A stretch of DNA of 64,000 nt from Romeriopsis sp046049545 (GTDB lineage Bacteria > Cyanobacteriota > Cyanobacteriia > Leptolyngbyales > Leptolyngbyaceae): the NCBI GenBank assembly GCA_046049545.1, contig JBJORF010000002.1:30554-94553 (forward strand), read 5' to 3'. The translations under genes were made by a program, and so were the position numbers. A model generated the notes under the pieces. The model ran no database searches. It was given only the letters and a program-made list of their open reading frames with translations, and was not told where the DNA came from. Positions 51,857 to 59,904 of this stretch are shown one piece after another. Every line of letters starts with the position of its first letter. Within the stretch, counting starts at the first letter, position 1.

Positions 51857-52246
51857 TCAGGATTCTTCATCGCCAGTGCGGCGACCCAATTCATAAACCC
51901 CGGCCCCGATCGCCAGTAACGTCCCCAAACTCAACGCCCAACTGTCGCCCAACAGGCGGTCGGCCAAAAGATGCCCGAGCGTACCCGCAACCAGAAACGG
52001 GATGATGCTGAAAATCGATGCGTAGAAAGCATTTTGGGCTTCCCTAGCATCACGTGTCCGTTCAAATTCTTCTTTTGATGTGTAGAGCGATTGTTCGGCG
52101 TAGTTGAACCATCGTACCAGTTGCGCCATCAGCCAATCGCTCACAGGCGTTAGGCCAAGATACAGACCCAACGACCAGAGCGCAATGCTGGCGAAGACGA
52201 GGGGTTGGAACTGCCAGTTAAAGTCGAAGATTTCAAATAAAAACAT
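51857..52246 (-). CDS. Hypothetical membrane protein, 129 residues
   Basis: I do not recognise the family. Three hydrophobic segments are visible: about residues 13-33 (PLVFASIALWSLGLYLGL), about 75-95 and about 105-122. A charged EEFERTRDAREAQNAFYAS stretch lies between the first two. The C-terminus is RRTGDEES. It lies between the zinc-ribbon gene (convergent, 19 bases away) and pdxH (40 bases upstream, same strand), so co-transcription with pdxH is possible. Confidence 0.65.
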   Translation of the reverse strand: MFLFEIFDFNWQFQPLVFASIALWSLGLYLGLTPVSDWLMAQLVRWFNYAEQSLYTSKEEFERTRDAREAQNAFYASIFSIIPFLVAGTLGHLLADRLLGDSWALSLGTLLAIGAGVYELGRRTGDEES

Positions 52247-52286
52247 ACTTCAGCCTAAACCGGCACAAACGGGGATTACTCCTATT

Positions 52287-52934
52287 TTACGGGGAAAGCC
52301 GATCAATCACCCAATTCCCCTCCATCAACCGATAGCGCAACCGATCGTGTAATCGACTCGATCGCCCTTGCCAAAACTCAATCACCGACGGAATCACCCG
52401 AAACCCACCCCAATGTTCCGGGCGCGGGATTTCCTGGTTCGCATATTTCGCTTCTAAATCGGCAAGTTGCTGGTCAAGCATTGCCCGACTCGCCACGACT
52501 TCGCTTTGATTCGAGGCCCAAGCCCCCAAGCGACTGCCCGGAGGACGACTGTAGAAATATTCATCGGATTCGGCGGGGGCAATCTTTTCGACTCGACCCT
52601 GAATGCGGACTTGGCGCTCCAGTTCGGTCCAGAGAAAGACGATCGCCGCCTGGGGATTGGCGAGGATTTCCTGACCTTTGTGGCTGCTGTAGTTGGTGAA
52701 AAACACAAAGCCGCGATCGTCCACGCCTTTGAGCAAGACAATCCGCGCGGAAGGTATCCCCTCCGGGGTGGCGGTTGCCAACGTCATCGCATTCGGTTCG
52801 GGCAATTGGGCGGCCACCGCCGCATCGAACCAAGTCTGAAACTGGGCGATCGGGTCGCGATCGGCATCAGCTTCGAGGAGGGCAGCTTGGCGGTAGTCTT
52901 GGCGGAGATCAGCGATCGCGGGATTTAAAGACAT
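52287..52934 (-). CDS. pdxH: Pyridoxamine 5'-phosphate oxidase
   Basis: FMN enzyme oxidising pyridoxamine- or pyridoxine-5'-phosphate to pyridoxal phosphate. The 215-residue length is typical. Family signatures: RIVLLKGVDDRGFVFFTNY with the SHKG loop binding FMN (about 65-90), and the C-terminal EFWQGRSSRLHDRLRYR PdxH signature (about 190-206). This gene supports the PLP-dependent aminotransferase elsewhere in the window only in a general way. It is probably followed by the small membrane-protein gene. Confidence 0.95.
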   Translation of the reverse strand: MSLNPAIADLRQDYRQAALLEADADRDPIAQFQTWFDAAVAAQLPEPNAMTLATATPEGIPSARIVLLKGVDDRGFVFFTNYSSHKGQEILANPQAAIVFLWTELERQVRIQGRVEKIAPAESDEYFYSRPPGSRLGAWASNQSEVVASRAMLDQQLADLEAKYANQEIPRPEHWGGFRVIPSVIEFWQGRSSRLHDRLRYRLMEGNWVIDRLSP

Positions 52935-53137
52935 GAGTTTATCGGTAGCGGGTCAATCAGTGAGCAAGCCGGAAATCTGGGGAAATCATGACTTTGTGAA
53001 TTCATCCCCACAATCGGTTGCATAAATTATCTCACGCGCACCGTGCCGCTGATTAAACTGAGGAACCCGAACGCTTTAACCGGATATTGACCTGGATTTA
53101 AACATGCATTGTTAGCAATTCTGCTTTGGAGGGTGCT

Positions 53138-54574
53138 ATGGGATTTGAGCAGTATGAGCCGGGGGATTTCTATGACGAGTTGTTTTTGACTCAGGGGCAG
53201 CCGCGACCGGAGGCTTGTGTACTCGTCGATCGGATTAATACCCTGACGCTGCCGGAGTTGCAGCAGCGGCAATTGGCGGCTCAGCATGCGCTATTTCAGT
53301 TGGGGGTGACATTTAATGTATACAGTGACTGTCAAGGCACCGAAAAGATTTTGCCCTTTGATATTATTCCGCGCATCGTGGCGGCGGCAGAATGGGCTTG
53401 GCTAGAGCGGGGGCTGAAGCAGCGGATTGAGGCGTTGAACTTATTCCTCGCAGACATCTACGGAGATCAGAAAATCCTCAAAGACAAAGTGATCCCAGCA
53501 GAATTGATTGAATCGGCGACGGGTTTTTTGCGGCCTTGTATGGGGTTACAGCCGCCACAGGGGATTTGGTGCCATATTACGGGGACGGATTTGGTGCGCG
53601 ATCGCTGTGGGCAGTGGTATGTCCTAGAAGACAATCTGCGCTGTCCGTCGGGGGTTTCCTACGTTTTGGAAAATCGGCGGGTGATGAAGACGACGTTTCC
53701 GCTGGTGTTTGATAAGATGGCTATTAAACCCGTTGAAGATTATGCGAGTCATCTGTTAGATACATTATTGCATTTAGCGCCAGCGGGAATTCCTGATCCG
53801 ACGGTTGTGGTCTTAACGCCAGGGATTTACAATTCGGCCTATTTTGAGCATTCGTTTTTGGCCCAGCAGATGGGCGTGCAGTTGGTCGAGCCACGCGATT
53901 TGACGATCGATCAAGGTTATCTCAAGATGCAAACCACAAAAGGGTTGCAACGAGTCGATGTGGTGTATCGCCGAATCGATGATGATTTTATTGATCCGTT
54001 GGCATTTCGATCGGATTCGTTACTGGGGGTGCCGGGGCTGATGGATGTCTATCGATCGGGGAATGTGGCGCTGGCGAATGCGCCGGGCACTGGGGTGGCG
54101 GATGATAAAGTGATCTACGCCTATGTGCCGGAAATGATTCGTTATTACCTGGGGGAGGCGCAGATTTTGCCGAATGTGCCGACTTATCTGTGCTGGGAGC
54201 CGGAACAACAGCAGCACGTGCTGGCACATCTCGATCGGCTCGTGGTGAAGGCGGCGGATGAGTCCGGGGGATATGGAATGCTCGTTGGCCCCCATGCAAC
54301 GGTGGCAGAGCGGGAAGAATTTGCGGCGCGGATTCAAGCGCATCCCCGGAAATACATTGCCCAACCGACTTTGGCCCTATCGCGGGTGCCGACGCTGATG
54401 GGGAACGGTGTGCAGGGATGTCATGTGGATTTGCGGCCTTATATTTTGTATGGTAAGGAGATTTATATTAATCCCGGTGGCTTGACGCGGGTGGCGCTGA
54501 AGCCGGGATCGCTGGTGGTGAACTCGTCCCAGGGTGGTGGGAGTAAAGATACTTGGGTGGTGGAATTATGTTGA
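53138..54574 (+). CDS. Circularly permuted ATP-grasp type 2 protein
   Basis: A 478-residue protein of the CP_ATPgrasp_2 family (former DUF404/407), predicted to be an ATP-dependent ligase. Family blocks: RIVAAAEWAWLERGLKQRI at about residues 85-103, ALNLFLADIYG, WYVLEDNLRCPSGVSYVLENR-type ATP-site segment, then VVKAADESGGYGMLVGP. The start at 53138 has a GGAGGG site 5 bases upstream. It overlaps the alpha-E gene by 7 bases (54568-54574), so the two are translationally coupled. This pair commonly occurs with a transglutaminase-like gene; here a methyltransferase follows instead. Substrates are unknown. Confidence 0.88.
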   Translation: MGFEQYEPGDFYDELFLTQGQPRPEACVLVDRINTLTLPELQQRQLAAQHALFQLGVTFNVYSDCQGTEKILPFDIIPRIVAAAEWAWLERGLKQRIEALNLFLADIYGDQKILKDKVIPAELIESATGFLRPCMGLQPPQGIWCHITGTDLVRDRCGQWYVLEDNLRCPSGVSYVLENRRVMKTTFPLVFDKMAIKPVEDYASHLLDTLLHLAPAGIPDPTVVVLTPGIYNSAYFEHSFLAQQMGVQLVEPRDLTIDQGYLKMQTTKGLQRVDVVYRRIDDDFIDPLAFRSDSLLGVPGLMDVYRSGNVALANAPGTGVADDKVIYAYVPEMIRYYLGEAQILPNVPTYLCWEPEQQQHVLAHLDRLVVKAADESGGYGMLVGPHATVAEREEFAARIQAHPRKYIAQPTLALSRVPTLMGNGVQGCHVDLRPYILYGKEIYINPGGLTRVALKPGSLVVNSSQGGGSKDTWVVELC

Positions 54575-55518
54575 GTCGGGTGGCGGATGCGATTTATTGG
54601 TTGAATCGGTATGTGGAACGGGCAGAAAATATTGCACGCTTCATTGATGTGAATTTAAATTTATTGCTGGATGTGCCTGTGGGGGTTGAACATCAGTGGG
54701 AGCCGTTGGTGATGACGACGGGCGATCGGGCGATTTTTCAGGAACGCTATGGGGCCGCGACGATCGAGAATGTGGTGCAGTTTCTCACCTTCGATCGCGA
54801 TTATCCCAATTCAATTTTGTCTTGTCTCTACAGTGCGCGGGAAAATGCCCGATCGGTGCGGGAGGTGATTTCTTCCGAAATGTGGGAGCGGGTGAATGGC
54901 TTTTATTTAATGCTACAGGAAGCGGCGAAGAGGCCGCCGATGGAGCAGTTGCCGCAGTTTTTCTCCGAGGTGAAATTAGCCAGTCATTTGTTTGCGGGGG
55001 TGATGGATGGAACGATGTCGCATAATGAGGGCTGGCATTTTGGGCAGGTGGGGCGTTTGCTGGAGCGGGCAGATAAGACGGCGCGGATTTTGGATGTGAA
55101 ATATTTTATTTTGTTGCCGTCGATCGGGTATGTGGGGACGGCGTTGGATGAGTTGCAGTGGATTGCGCTGTTGAAGTCAGCGAGTGCCTATGAGATGTAT
55201 CGTAAATGTCAGCATCGAATTAATCCGAATGGCATTGCGAAGTTTTTGATTCTCGATCGGGATTTTCCGCGATCGGTACAGTTTTGTTTATTACAGGCCG
55301 AGCGATCGTTACATCAGATTACGGGGACGATGCTGGGCAGTTGGCAAAGTCCGGCGGAGCGAACGCTTGGACGGTTGCGATCACAGTTTGAGTTTATTAC
55401 GATCGAGGAGATTATCGATCGGGGGTTGCATGAGTTTCTCGATGATACGCAGGTGCAGTTAAACTTGGTGGGAGAAGCAATGTTTGAGACGTTTTTTGAA
55501 TTGCGTCAAGCGGCGTGA
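54568..55518 (+). CDS. Alpha-E domain protein (former DUF403)
   Basis: An all-helical protein of 316 residues. The family start is present: LSRVADAIYWLNRYVERAEN at about residues 2-21. Further blocks are NARSVREVISSEMWERVN and HFGQVGRLLERADKTARILD. Alpha-E proteins accompany CP-ATP-grasp proteins and are thought to take part in peptide-like modification; the mechanism is not settled. It overlaps the ATP-grasp gene by 7 bases. The methyltransferase begins 10 bases later. Confidence 0.87.
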   Translation: MLSRVADAIYWLNRYVERAENIARFIDVNLNLLLDVPVGVEHQWEPLVMTTGDRAIFQERYGAATIENVVQFLTFDRDYPNSILSCLYSARENARSVREVISSEMWERVNGFYLMLQEAAKRPPMEQLPQFFSEVKLASHLFAGVMDGTMSHNEGWHFGQVGRLLERADKTARILDVKYFILLPSIGYVGTALDELQWIALLKSASAYEMYRKCQHRINPNGIAKFLILDRDFPRSVQFCLLQAERSLHQITGTMLGSWQSPAERTLGRLRSQFEFITIEEIIDRGLHEFLDDTQVQLNLVGEAMFETFFELRQAA

Positions 55519-55528
55519 GGGAAATAAA

Positions 55529-56176
55529 ATGCCACAGTCCAGTCAATCTGAGTCCTATGAAACCATCACGATCGCGGAATATCAAACCACGGCAGAGAGC
55601 TTTCGGGCAGGCACTTGGGACCATGATGTTTCCCAAAATCGTGATGCGTTAATTGCGGCAATGCCCCGCAATCCGGGACTGATTTTGGATTTGGGCTGTG
55701 GGCCGGGGCGAGATTTGGTGGCATTTACGGCGATCGGGCAAATGGCGATCGGGCTAGACGCAACTCCGGCTTTTGTAGAGATGGCGCGGGCGGCCTCGGG
55801 CTGCGAAGTCTGGCAACAAACCTTTTTGGCGTTGGATTTGCCGGAAGCCTATTTTGATGGCATTTTTGCGAATGCTTCGCTGTTGCATGTTCCGGCGCAG
55901 GCAATGGAGCGGGTGTTGAAGGATTTGTGGCGATCGCTGGTGCCGGGGGGCGCGATCGTGATGTCGTTGGCGCGGGGAACGGGGGAAGGCTTTGTTGATC
56001 GGCCCACGGGGGCGCGGTATACGTCCTATTGGGAGTATGAGACGATGGCGGTAATTCTAGCGCGTGTGGGGTTTACGATCGCGCATCACTATTATCGTCC
56101 GCCGAATTTGCCGCCAGAGCTGCAATCATGGGTTGCGATCGTGGCGCGTCGGGCTAACGCTCAGTCTGGAGATTGA
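55529..56176 (+). CDS. Class I SAM-dependent methyltransferase
   Basis: A 215-residue methyltransferase. The SAM motif I is LILDLGCGPGRDLVAF (about 50-65); the acidic residue of motif II is in IGLDATPAFVE, and the post-I DLPEAYFDGIFANASLLHV segment follows. No membrane helix. It starts 10 bases after the alpha-E gene, with a GAGGGA site, so it belongs to the CP-ATP-grasp/alpha-E operon. The methyl acceptor is unknown. The frame opens at 55484, but those codons overlap the alpha-E gene. Confidence 0.88.
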   Translation: MPQSSQSESYETITIAEYQTTAESFRAGTWDHDVSQNRDALIAAMPRNPGLILDLGCGPGRDLVAFTAIGQMAIGLDATPAFVEMARAASGCEVWQQTFLALDLPEAYFDGIFANASLLHVPAQAMERVLKDLWRSLVPGGAIVMSLARGTGEGFVDRPTGARYTSYWEYETMAVILARVGFTIAHHYYRPPNLPPELQSWVAIVARRANAQSGD

Positions 56177-56274
56177 TGCGATTTTGGTGGCTGTTGGCTA
56201 ATACTGTTATGTTGTGTCTAATTGAAGCGAATTTCATTTAGTTGCAATTAAGCCGTCCTCACCACTTTTTCGCA

Positions 56275-57174
56275 ATGACGACTCAGCCAAATACTGATTA
56301 TGACAATCCTTGGAAAGCATTTATTGAACTGTATTTCCCTGACTTTCTGGCTTTCTTTTTCCCACACATCGAAGCCGACATCGATTGGTCAAAGCCGATT
56401 CGATTCCTCGATAAGGAACTCCAAAAAGTCGTCCGCGATGCCGAAATCCCCAAACGCTACGCCGATAAATTAGTCGAAGTCCATCGACTCAGCGGTGAAA
56501 AAGCGATCGTTATCTGTCACATCGAAGTGCAAAACGAAGGTGAAACCGATTTCGGTGAGCGGATGTACAGTTACAACTATCGGCTGCGAGATCGGTACAA
56601 TTGCCCCGTAGTCAGCTTGGCGATTCTGACCGATGACAGCAAAACTTGGCGACCGACAGGCTTTCAAGAAGCACTGTGGGGATGCTCGACGGAATTTCGC
56701 TTTCCCACGGTGAAACTGCTCGACTATGAGGCTGACTGGGCCGCACTCGAAGCAAGCCGAAATCCCTTTGCCGTGGTCGTCATGGCTCAACTGAAGACGA
56801 AAGCGACCCATAATCAACCGGAAGAGCGCAAGAGCTGGCGGTATCGCCTGACGACGATGCTCTACGACCAAGGCTATGGTGAACAGGCTATACTGGAGCT
56901 ACACAACTTCCTAGACTGGATGATGCGGTTGCCGGAAGGCTTAGAACGGCAGTTCCAGAATGAACTCAAAGCATTTGAGGAGACAAGGCAGATGAAGTAT
57001 GTCACCACGATCGAGCGCATGGCTAAAGCAGAAGGTAAAGCAGAAGGTAAGGTAGAGGAGAAACAAGCGATTGCGCTGAATATGCTGCGGAAGCATCTTG
57101 ACTTAGAGACGATCGCGGAAGTCACTGGTCTCACGATCGCACAACTCCAGCGGCTTCAAGCGGAAAACCAGTAG
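56275..57174 (+). CDS. Rpn-family recombination-promoting nuclease / transposase-like protein
   Basis: A 299-residue protein of the PD-(D/E)XK-like Rpn/transposase-related family common in cyanobacteria. The nuclease core is in VICHIEVQNEGETDFGERMY (E-x-Q motif, about residues 75-94), preceded by PDFLAFFFPHIEADIDWSKP. The C-terminal part contains AEGKAEGKVEEKQAIALNMLRKH, a charged helix usual in this family, and a helix-turn-helix-like LETIAEVTGLTIAQL. Many such genes are dispersed in genomes and their role is unclear. The ATG at 56275 was chosen; the frame opens at 56242. Confidence 0.75.
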   Translation: MTTQPNTDYDNPWKAFIELYFPDFLAFFFPHIEADIDWSKPIRFLDKELQKVVRDAEIPKRYADKLVEVHRLSGEKAIVICHIEVQNEGETDFGERMYSYNYRLRDRYNCPVVSLAILTDDSKTWRPTGFQEALWGCSTEFRFPTVKLLDYEADWAALEASRNPFAVVVMAQLKTKATHNQPEERKSWRYRLTTMLYDQGYGEQAILELHNFLDWMMRLPEGLERQFQNELKAFEETRQMKYVTTIERMAKAEGKAEGKVEEKQAIALNMLRKHLDLETIAEVTGLTIAQLQRLQAENQ

Positions 57175-57237
57175 CGATCGCTGGACTCGCTTCAATTTTC
57201 GTAAATAGTTGGAGTCTTATGGACTTTTTGGCTCGTG

Positions 57238-58248
57238 TTAATGATGGTGAACGTCGGTGATTTTGCCGCGAAAGACGACGTATTGGTAGATGTTGTAGAA
57301 CAACATGATCGGGATCAGAAAGCCGACGAAAATAATCATGAAGACCAAGGCACTCGGCGCAGCAGCGGCTTGATAGATGGTGATTTGGGTTGGAATGATA
57401 TAGGGAAAAACGATCAGTCCTAAACCCAAAAAGGTAAGTAAGAAAATTCCGATCGTCAGCAGAAATGGCATTAATTCTCGCCGCTGACTCAAACTTCGCC
57501 ACAGCAGCAAGATCAGCCCAAACCCCAGTACAGGAATCGCCGCGAAAATATAAAACAACGGCGGACTAAATAGTCGATCGCGCACCGCTTCATAAAATAC
57601 CGGGGTGACAGAGGTAATTGCAACGGCTCCGATTAATGTGGTGATGGTAGCTAATTTAGCCGTGCGATAGTGGGTCTGCTGCAATTCTCCGGTGGTTTTG
57701 AGGATCAAGTAAGTTGAACCAATTAGCACATAACCCTGAATTAGCGTTAGGGCAACGAGGATCGATCGCCAGTCGAGCCAATCCCACACCGACCCAGCAA
57801 AATGCCCCTGAGCATCGACTTGAATGCCCTCAATCACACTCCCCAACGCAAATCCCTGCCCCAAAGCCGCCATAAAGCTACCGATGCCAAAGGCTACATT
57901 CCAAAACAACTTCCGATCGGAATGTTCGCGAAATTCAAAGGCAACGGCGCGAAAAATCAATCCGAAGATCATCATGAAAATCGGAATATAGAGGGCCGTG
58001 AGAATCGTGCCGTAGGCCAGGGGAAATGCGCCAAATAACGCCCCCCCCATCACCACGAGCCAGGTCTCATTTGCATCCCAGACATTGCCCAAACTGGTCA
58101 TTAAAATGCTGCGGCGCTGTTCGCTAGAACTGGTCAGTGACAGAATCCCCACCCCCAAGTCAAAGCCATCAAGCATCACATACAAAAACAAAAACAAGCC
58201 GAGGATAATAAACCACACCTGCGGCAAAAAGTGCATTAAGGCTTCCAT
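57238..58248 (-). CDS. cydB: Cytochrome bd-type quinol oxidase subunit II
   Basis: Membrane subunit of the bd quinol oxidase, 336 residues with about nine helices. The family opening is present: PQVWFIILGLFLFLYVMLDGFDLG at about residues 9-32, followed by GNVWDANETWLVVMGGALFGAFP. It pairs with CydA and supplies structural and quinone-access roles. It lies 18 bases after cydA in the same operon. A C-terminal His-rich tail (DVHHH) is unusual but short. Confidence 0.95.
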   Translation of the reverse strand: MEALMHFLPQVWFIILGLFLFLYVMLDGFDLGVGILSLTSSSEQRRSILMTSLGNVWDANETWLVVMGGALFGAFPLAYGTILTALYIPIFMMIFGLIFRAVAFEFREHSDRKLFWNVAFGIGSFMAALGQGFALGSVIEGIQVDAQGHFAGSVWDWLDWRSILVALTLIQGYVLIGSTYLILKTTGELQQTHYRTAKLATITTLIGAVAITSVTPVFYEAVRDRLFSPPLFYIFAAIPVLGFGLILLLWRSLSQRRELMPFLLTIGIFLLTFLGLGLIVFPYIIPTQITIYQAAAAPSALVFMIIFVGFLIPIMLFYNIYQYVVFRGKITDVHHH

Positions 58249-58266
58249 TCTTGCTCCTAGCGGCGG

Positions 58267-59712
58267 TTATTGCTTCAGTTCAGCGGGGCGCTGATCGGGT
58301 AGAAACGTCGATCGGCTGGTGTCGATCGCGATCGTTTCGACGCTGCCGGGTGGAAGCATTTCAAGGTCTGGCCCCTGGCGAATAATGCGACTGCCAAAGA
58401 ACAGGGTCGCGACGAGCAAAATTGAATAAATCACGGCGAAGGTGACTAGCGAGGTCAAAACCGTACCAGCAGGCAACGGCGAAGCCGCATCGGCGGTGCG
58501 AATGTTGCCATACATCGTCCAGGGTTGCCGCCCCACACAGCGGACGATCCAGCCGGTTTCCACGGCGATATAGCCGAGCGGGGCCGCAAAGATCCAGGTA
58601 TAGAGCCAGAGCTTTTGCTGAGCAATCCGTTCCGGACTCAAGGCCCCGCGCAGCCATTGCACCACACTCCAGAGCATCAGCCCGACGAGAAACACGCCAA
58701 TGCTGCTCATGATGCGGAAGGAGTAGTAGATTAACCCCACCATTCTGGGCCGATCGCGCGGTGCCCATTCATTTAACCCCAAGACAGGTTCAGATAATTT
58801 CGGCTTAAACTCGAGTAAATACCCCAAGCCGTTCGGGATACTCAGTTCCCAGCGATTGCGGCCCTGCTGTTCATCGGGAATTGCCAGTAATGTCCAAGGG
58901 GCGGTTTCGCCCGCCGGTGTGGTTTCCCACTTGGCTTCCATTGCCGCTAATTTAGTCGGCTGATAATGATAAACCTGGTCGGCGCTGAGGTGGCCAATAT
59001 AAACCTGCAACGGCGCAACGGCGATCGCGGCAATTAGGGCGATTTTCAGCGATCGGCTAAAGAAGCTCACATGCCGACGTTTTGCAATATACCAAGCGCT
59101 AATTCCGCCAATCACAAACAGCGAAGTCTCCAGGGTCGCAAAAAACATATGCAACACACTGCGGAGCATAAACGGATTGAGAATCGCTTGGAAATAATCC
59201 GTCACCACGAATTTGCCATTCAGCATCTCCCCGCCCGCCGGAGTTTGGAGCCAGGAATTGGCAACTAAAATCCAGAAGGTGGATAGGTTCGCGCCAAAGG
59301 CGACCATAATCGTCGCAAAGTAATGGATCAAGGGATGAACCCGCCCCCAGCCGAACAGCATGATCCCCAGAAACCCCGCCTCCAGCATAAAAGCCATCGC
59401 CCCCTCAAACCCCAAAATGCTGCCAAAAAAGTCGCCCACCGCCTCAGAAAACGGGGCCCAGTTTGTCCCAAACTGGAATTCCATCGGCAATCCTGAAGCG
59501 ACCCCGATGCCGAAATTCAGCACGTAGAGCTTTGACCAAAAGCGGGCATGACGATAGTAGTCGGGATTTTTGGTTTTGAGCCAGAGCCCTTCGACAATAA
59601 TGAGATAAATTGCCATCCCCGTGGTCAGCACGGGCCAGAGCATGTGAAAAATCGCGGTCAGCGCAAACTGCATCCGCGATAAGGCCACGGTGTTTGAGAG
59701 GAGGTTTTGCAT
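58267..59712 (-). CDS. cydA: Cytochrome bd-type quinol oxidase subunit I
   Basis: Catalytic subunit of a respiratory oxidase that reduces O2 to water with quinol. The 481-residue product carries heme ligands: His in TAIFHMLWPV (about 23), His in RSVLHMFFATLE (about 190) and the axial Met in YYSFRIMSSIG. The quinol loop is short (GETAPWTLLAIPDEQQGRN region), the cyanide-insensitive (CIO) form, and retains the Lys/Glu pair around KLAAMEAKWETTP. It is first gene of cydAB; transcription starts in the 59713-59904 gap shared with the helicase gene. Confidence 0.95.
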   Translation of the reverse strand: MQNLLSNTVALSRMQFALTAIFHMLWPVLTTGMAIYLIIVEGLWLKTKNPDYYRHARFWSKLYVLNFGIGVASGLPMEFQFGTNWAPFSEAVGDFFGSILGFEGAMAFMLEAGFLGIMLFGWGRVHPLIHYFATIMVAFGANLSTFWILVANSWLQTPAGGEMLNGKFVVTDYFQAILNPFMLRSVLHMFFATLETSLFVIGGISAWYIAKRRHVSFFSRSLKIALIAAIAVAPLQVYIGHLSADQVYHYQPTKLAAMEAKWETTPAGETAPWTLLAIPDEQQGRNRWELSIPNGLGYLLEFKPKLSEPVLGLNEWAPRDRPRMVGLIYYSFRIMSSIGVFLVGLMLWSVVQWLRGALSPERIAQQKLWLYTWIFAAPLGYIAVETGWIVRCVGRQPWTMYGNIRTADAASPLPAGTVLTSLVTFAVIYSILLVATLFFGSRIIRQGPDLEMLPPGSVETIAIDTSRSTFLPDQRPAELKQ

Positions 59713-59816
59713 GGACGACCTGAGCTTTTACGGGGCTTTGTTATGTGTCCGATCGTAACGATTTCTCTGGGGAAGCCAAAGGTTTTCAGGGATTCGTAAA
59801 CTAACTTAATAATTGC

Positions 59817-59855
59817 CCGGAGGTTGATCGATGAACATTATCGATCAACCTCCGG
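59817..59855. promoter_or_regulatory. Perfect 16-base inverted repeat in the divergent cydA/helicase gap
   Basis: CCGGAGGTTGATCGAT (59817-59832) and its exact reverse complement (59840-59855) flank a 7-base loop. No T-run follows on either side. It lies 105-143 bases upstream of the cydA ATG and 50-88 bases upstream of the helicase ATG. A regulator operator or a structured leader are both possible. Confidence 0.55.
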
Positions 59856-59904
59856 TAGGATGCCAAGGGCGGTGTGATCGGATTATGATGAATATGCCAT
59901 TCCA

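Noticed and set aside
56275..57174. Active transposable element
   Set aside because: The Rpn-like gene is transposase-related in name, but I find no terminal inverted repeats or target duplication around it.
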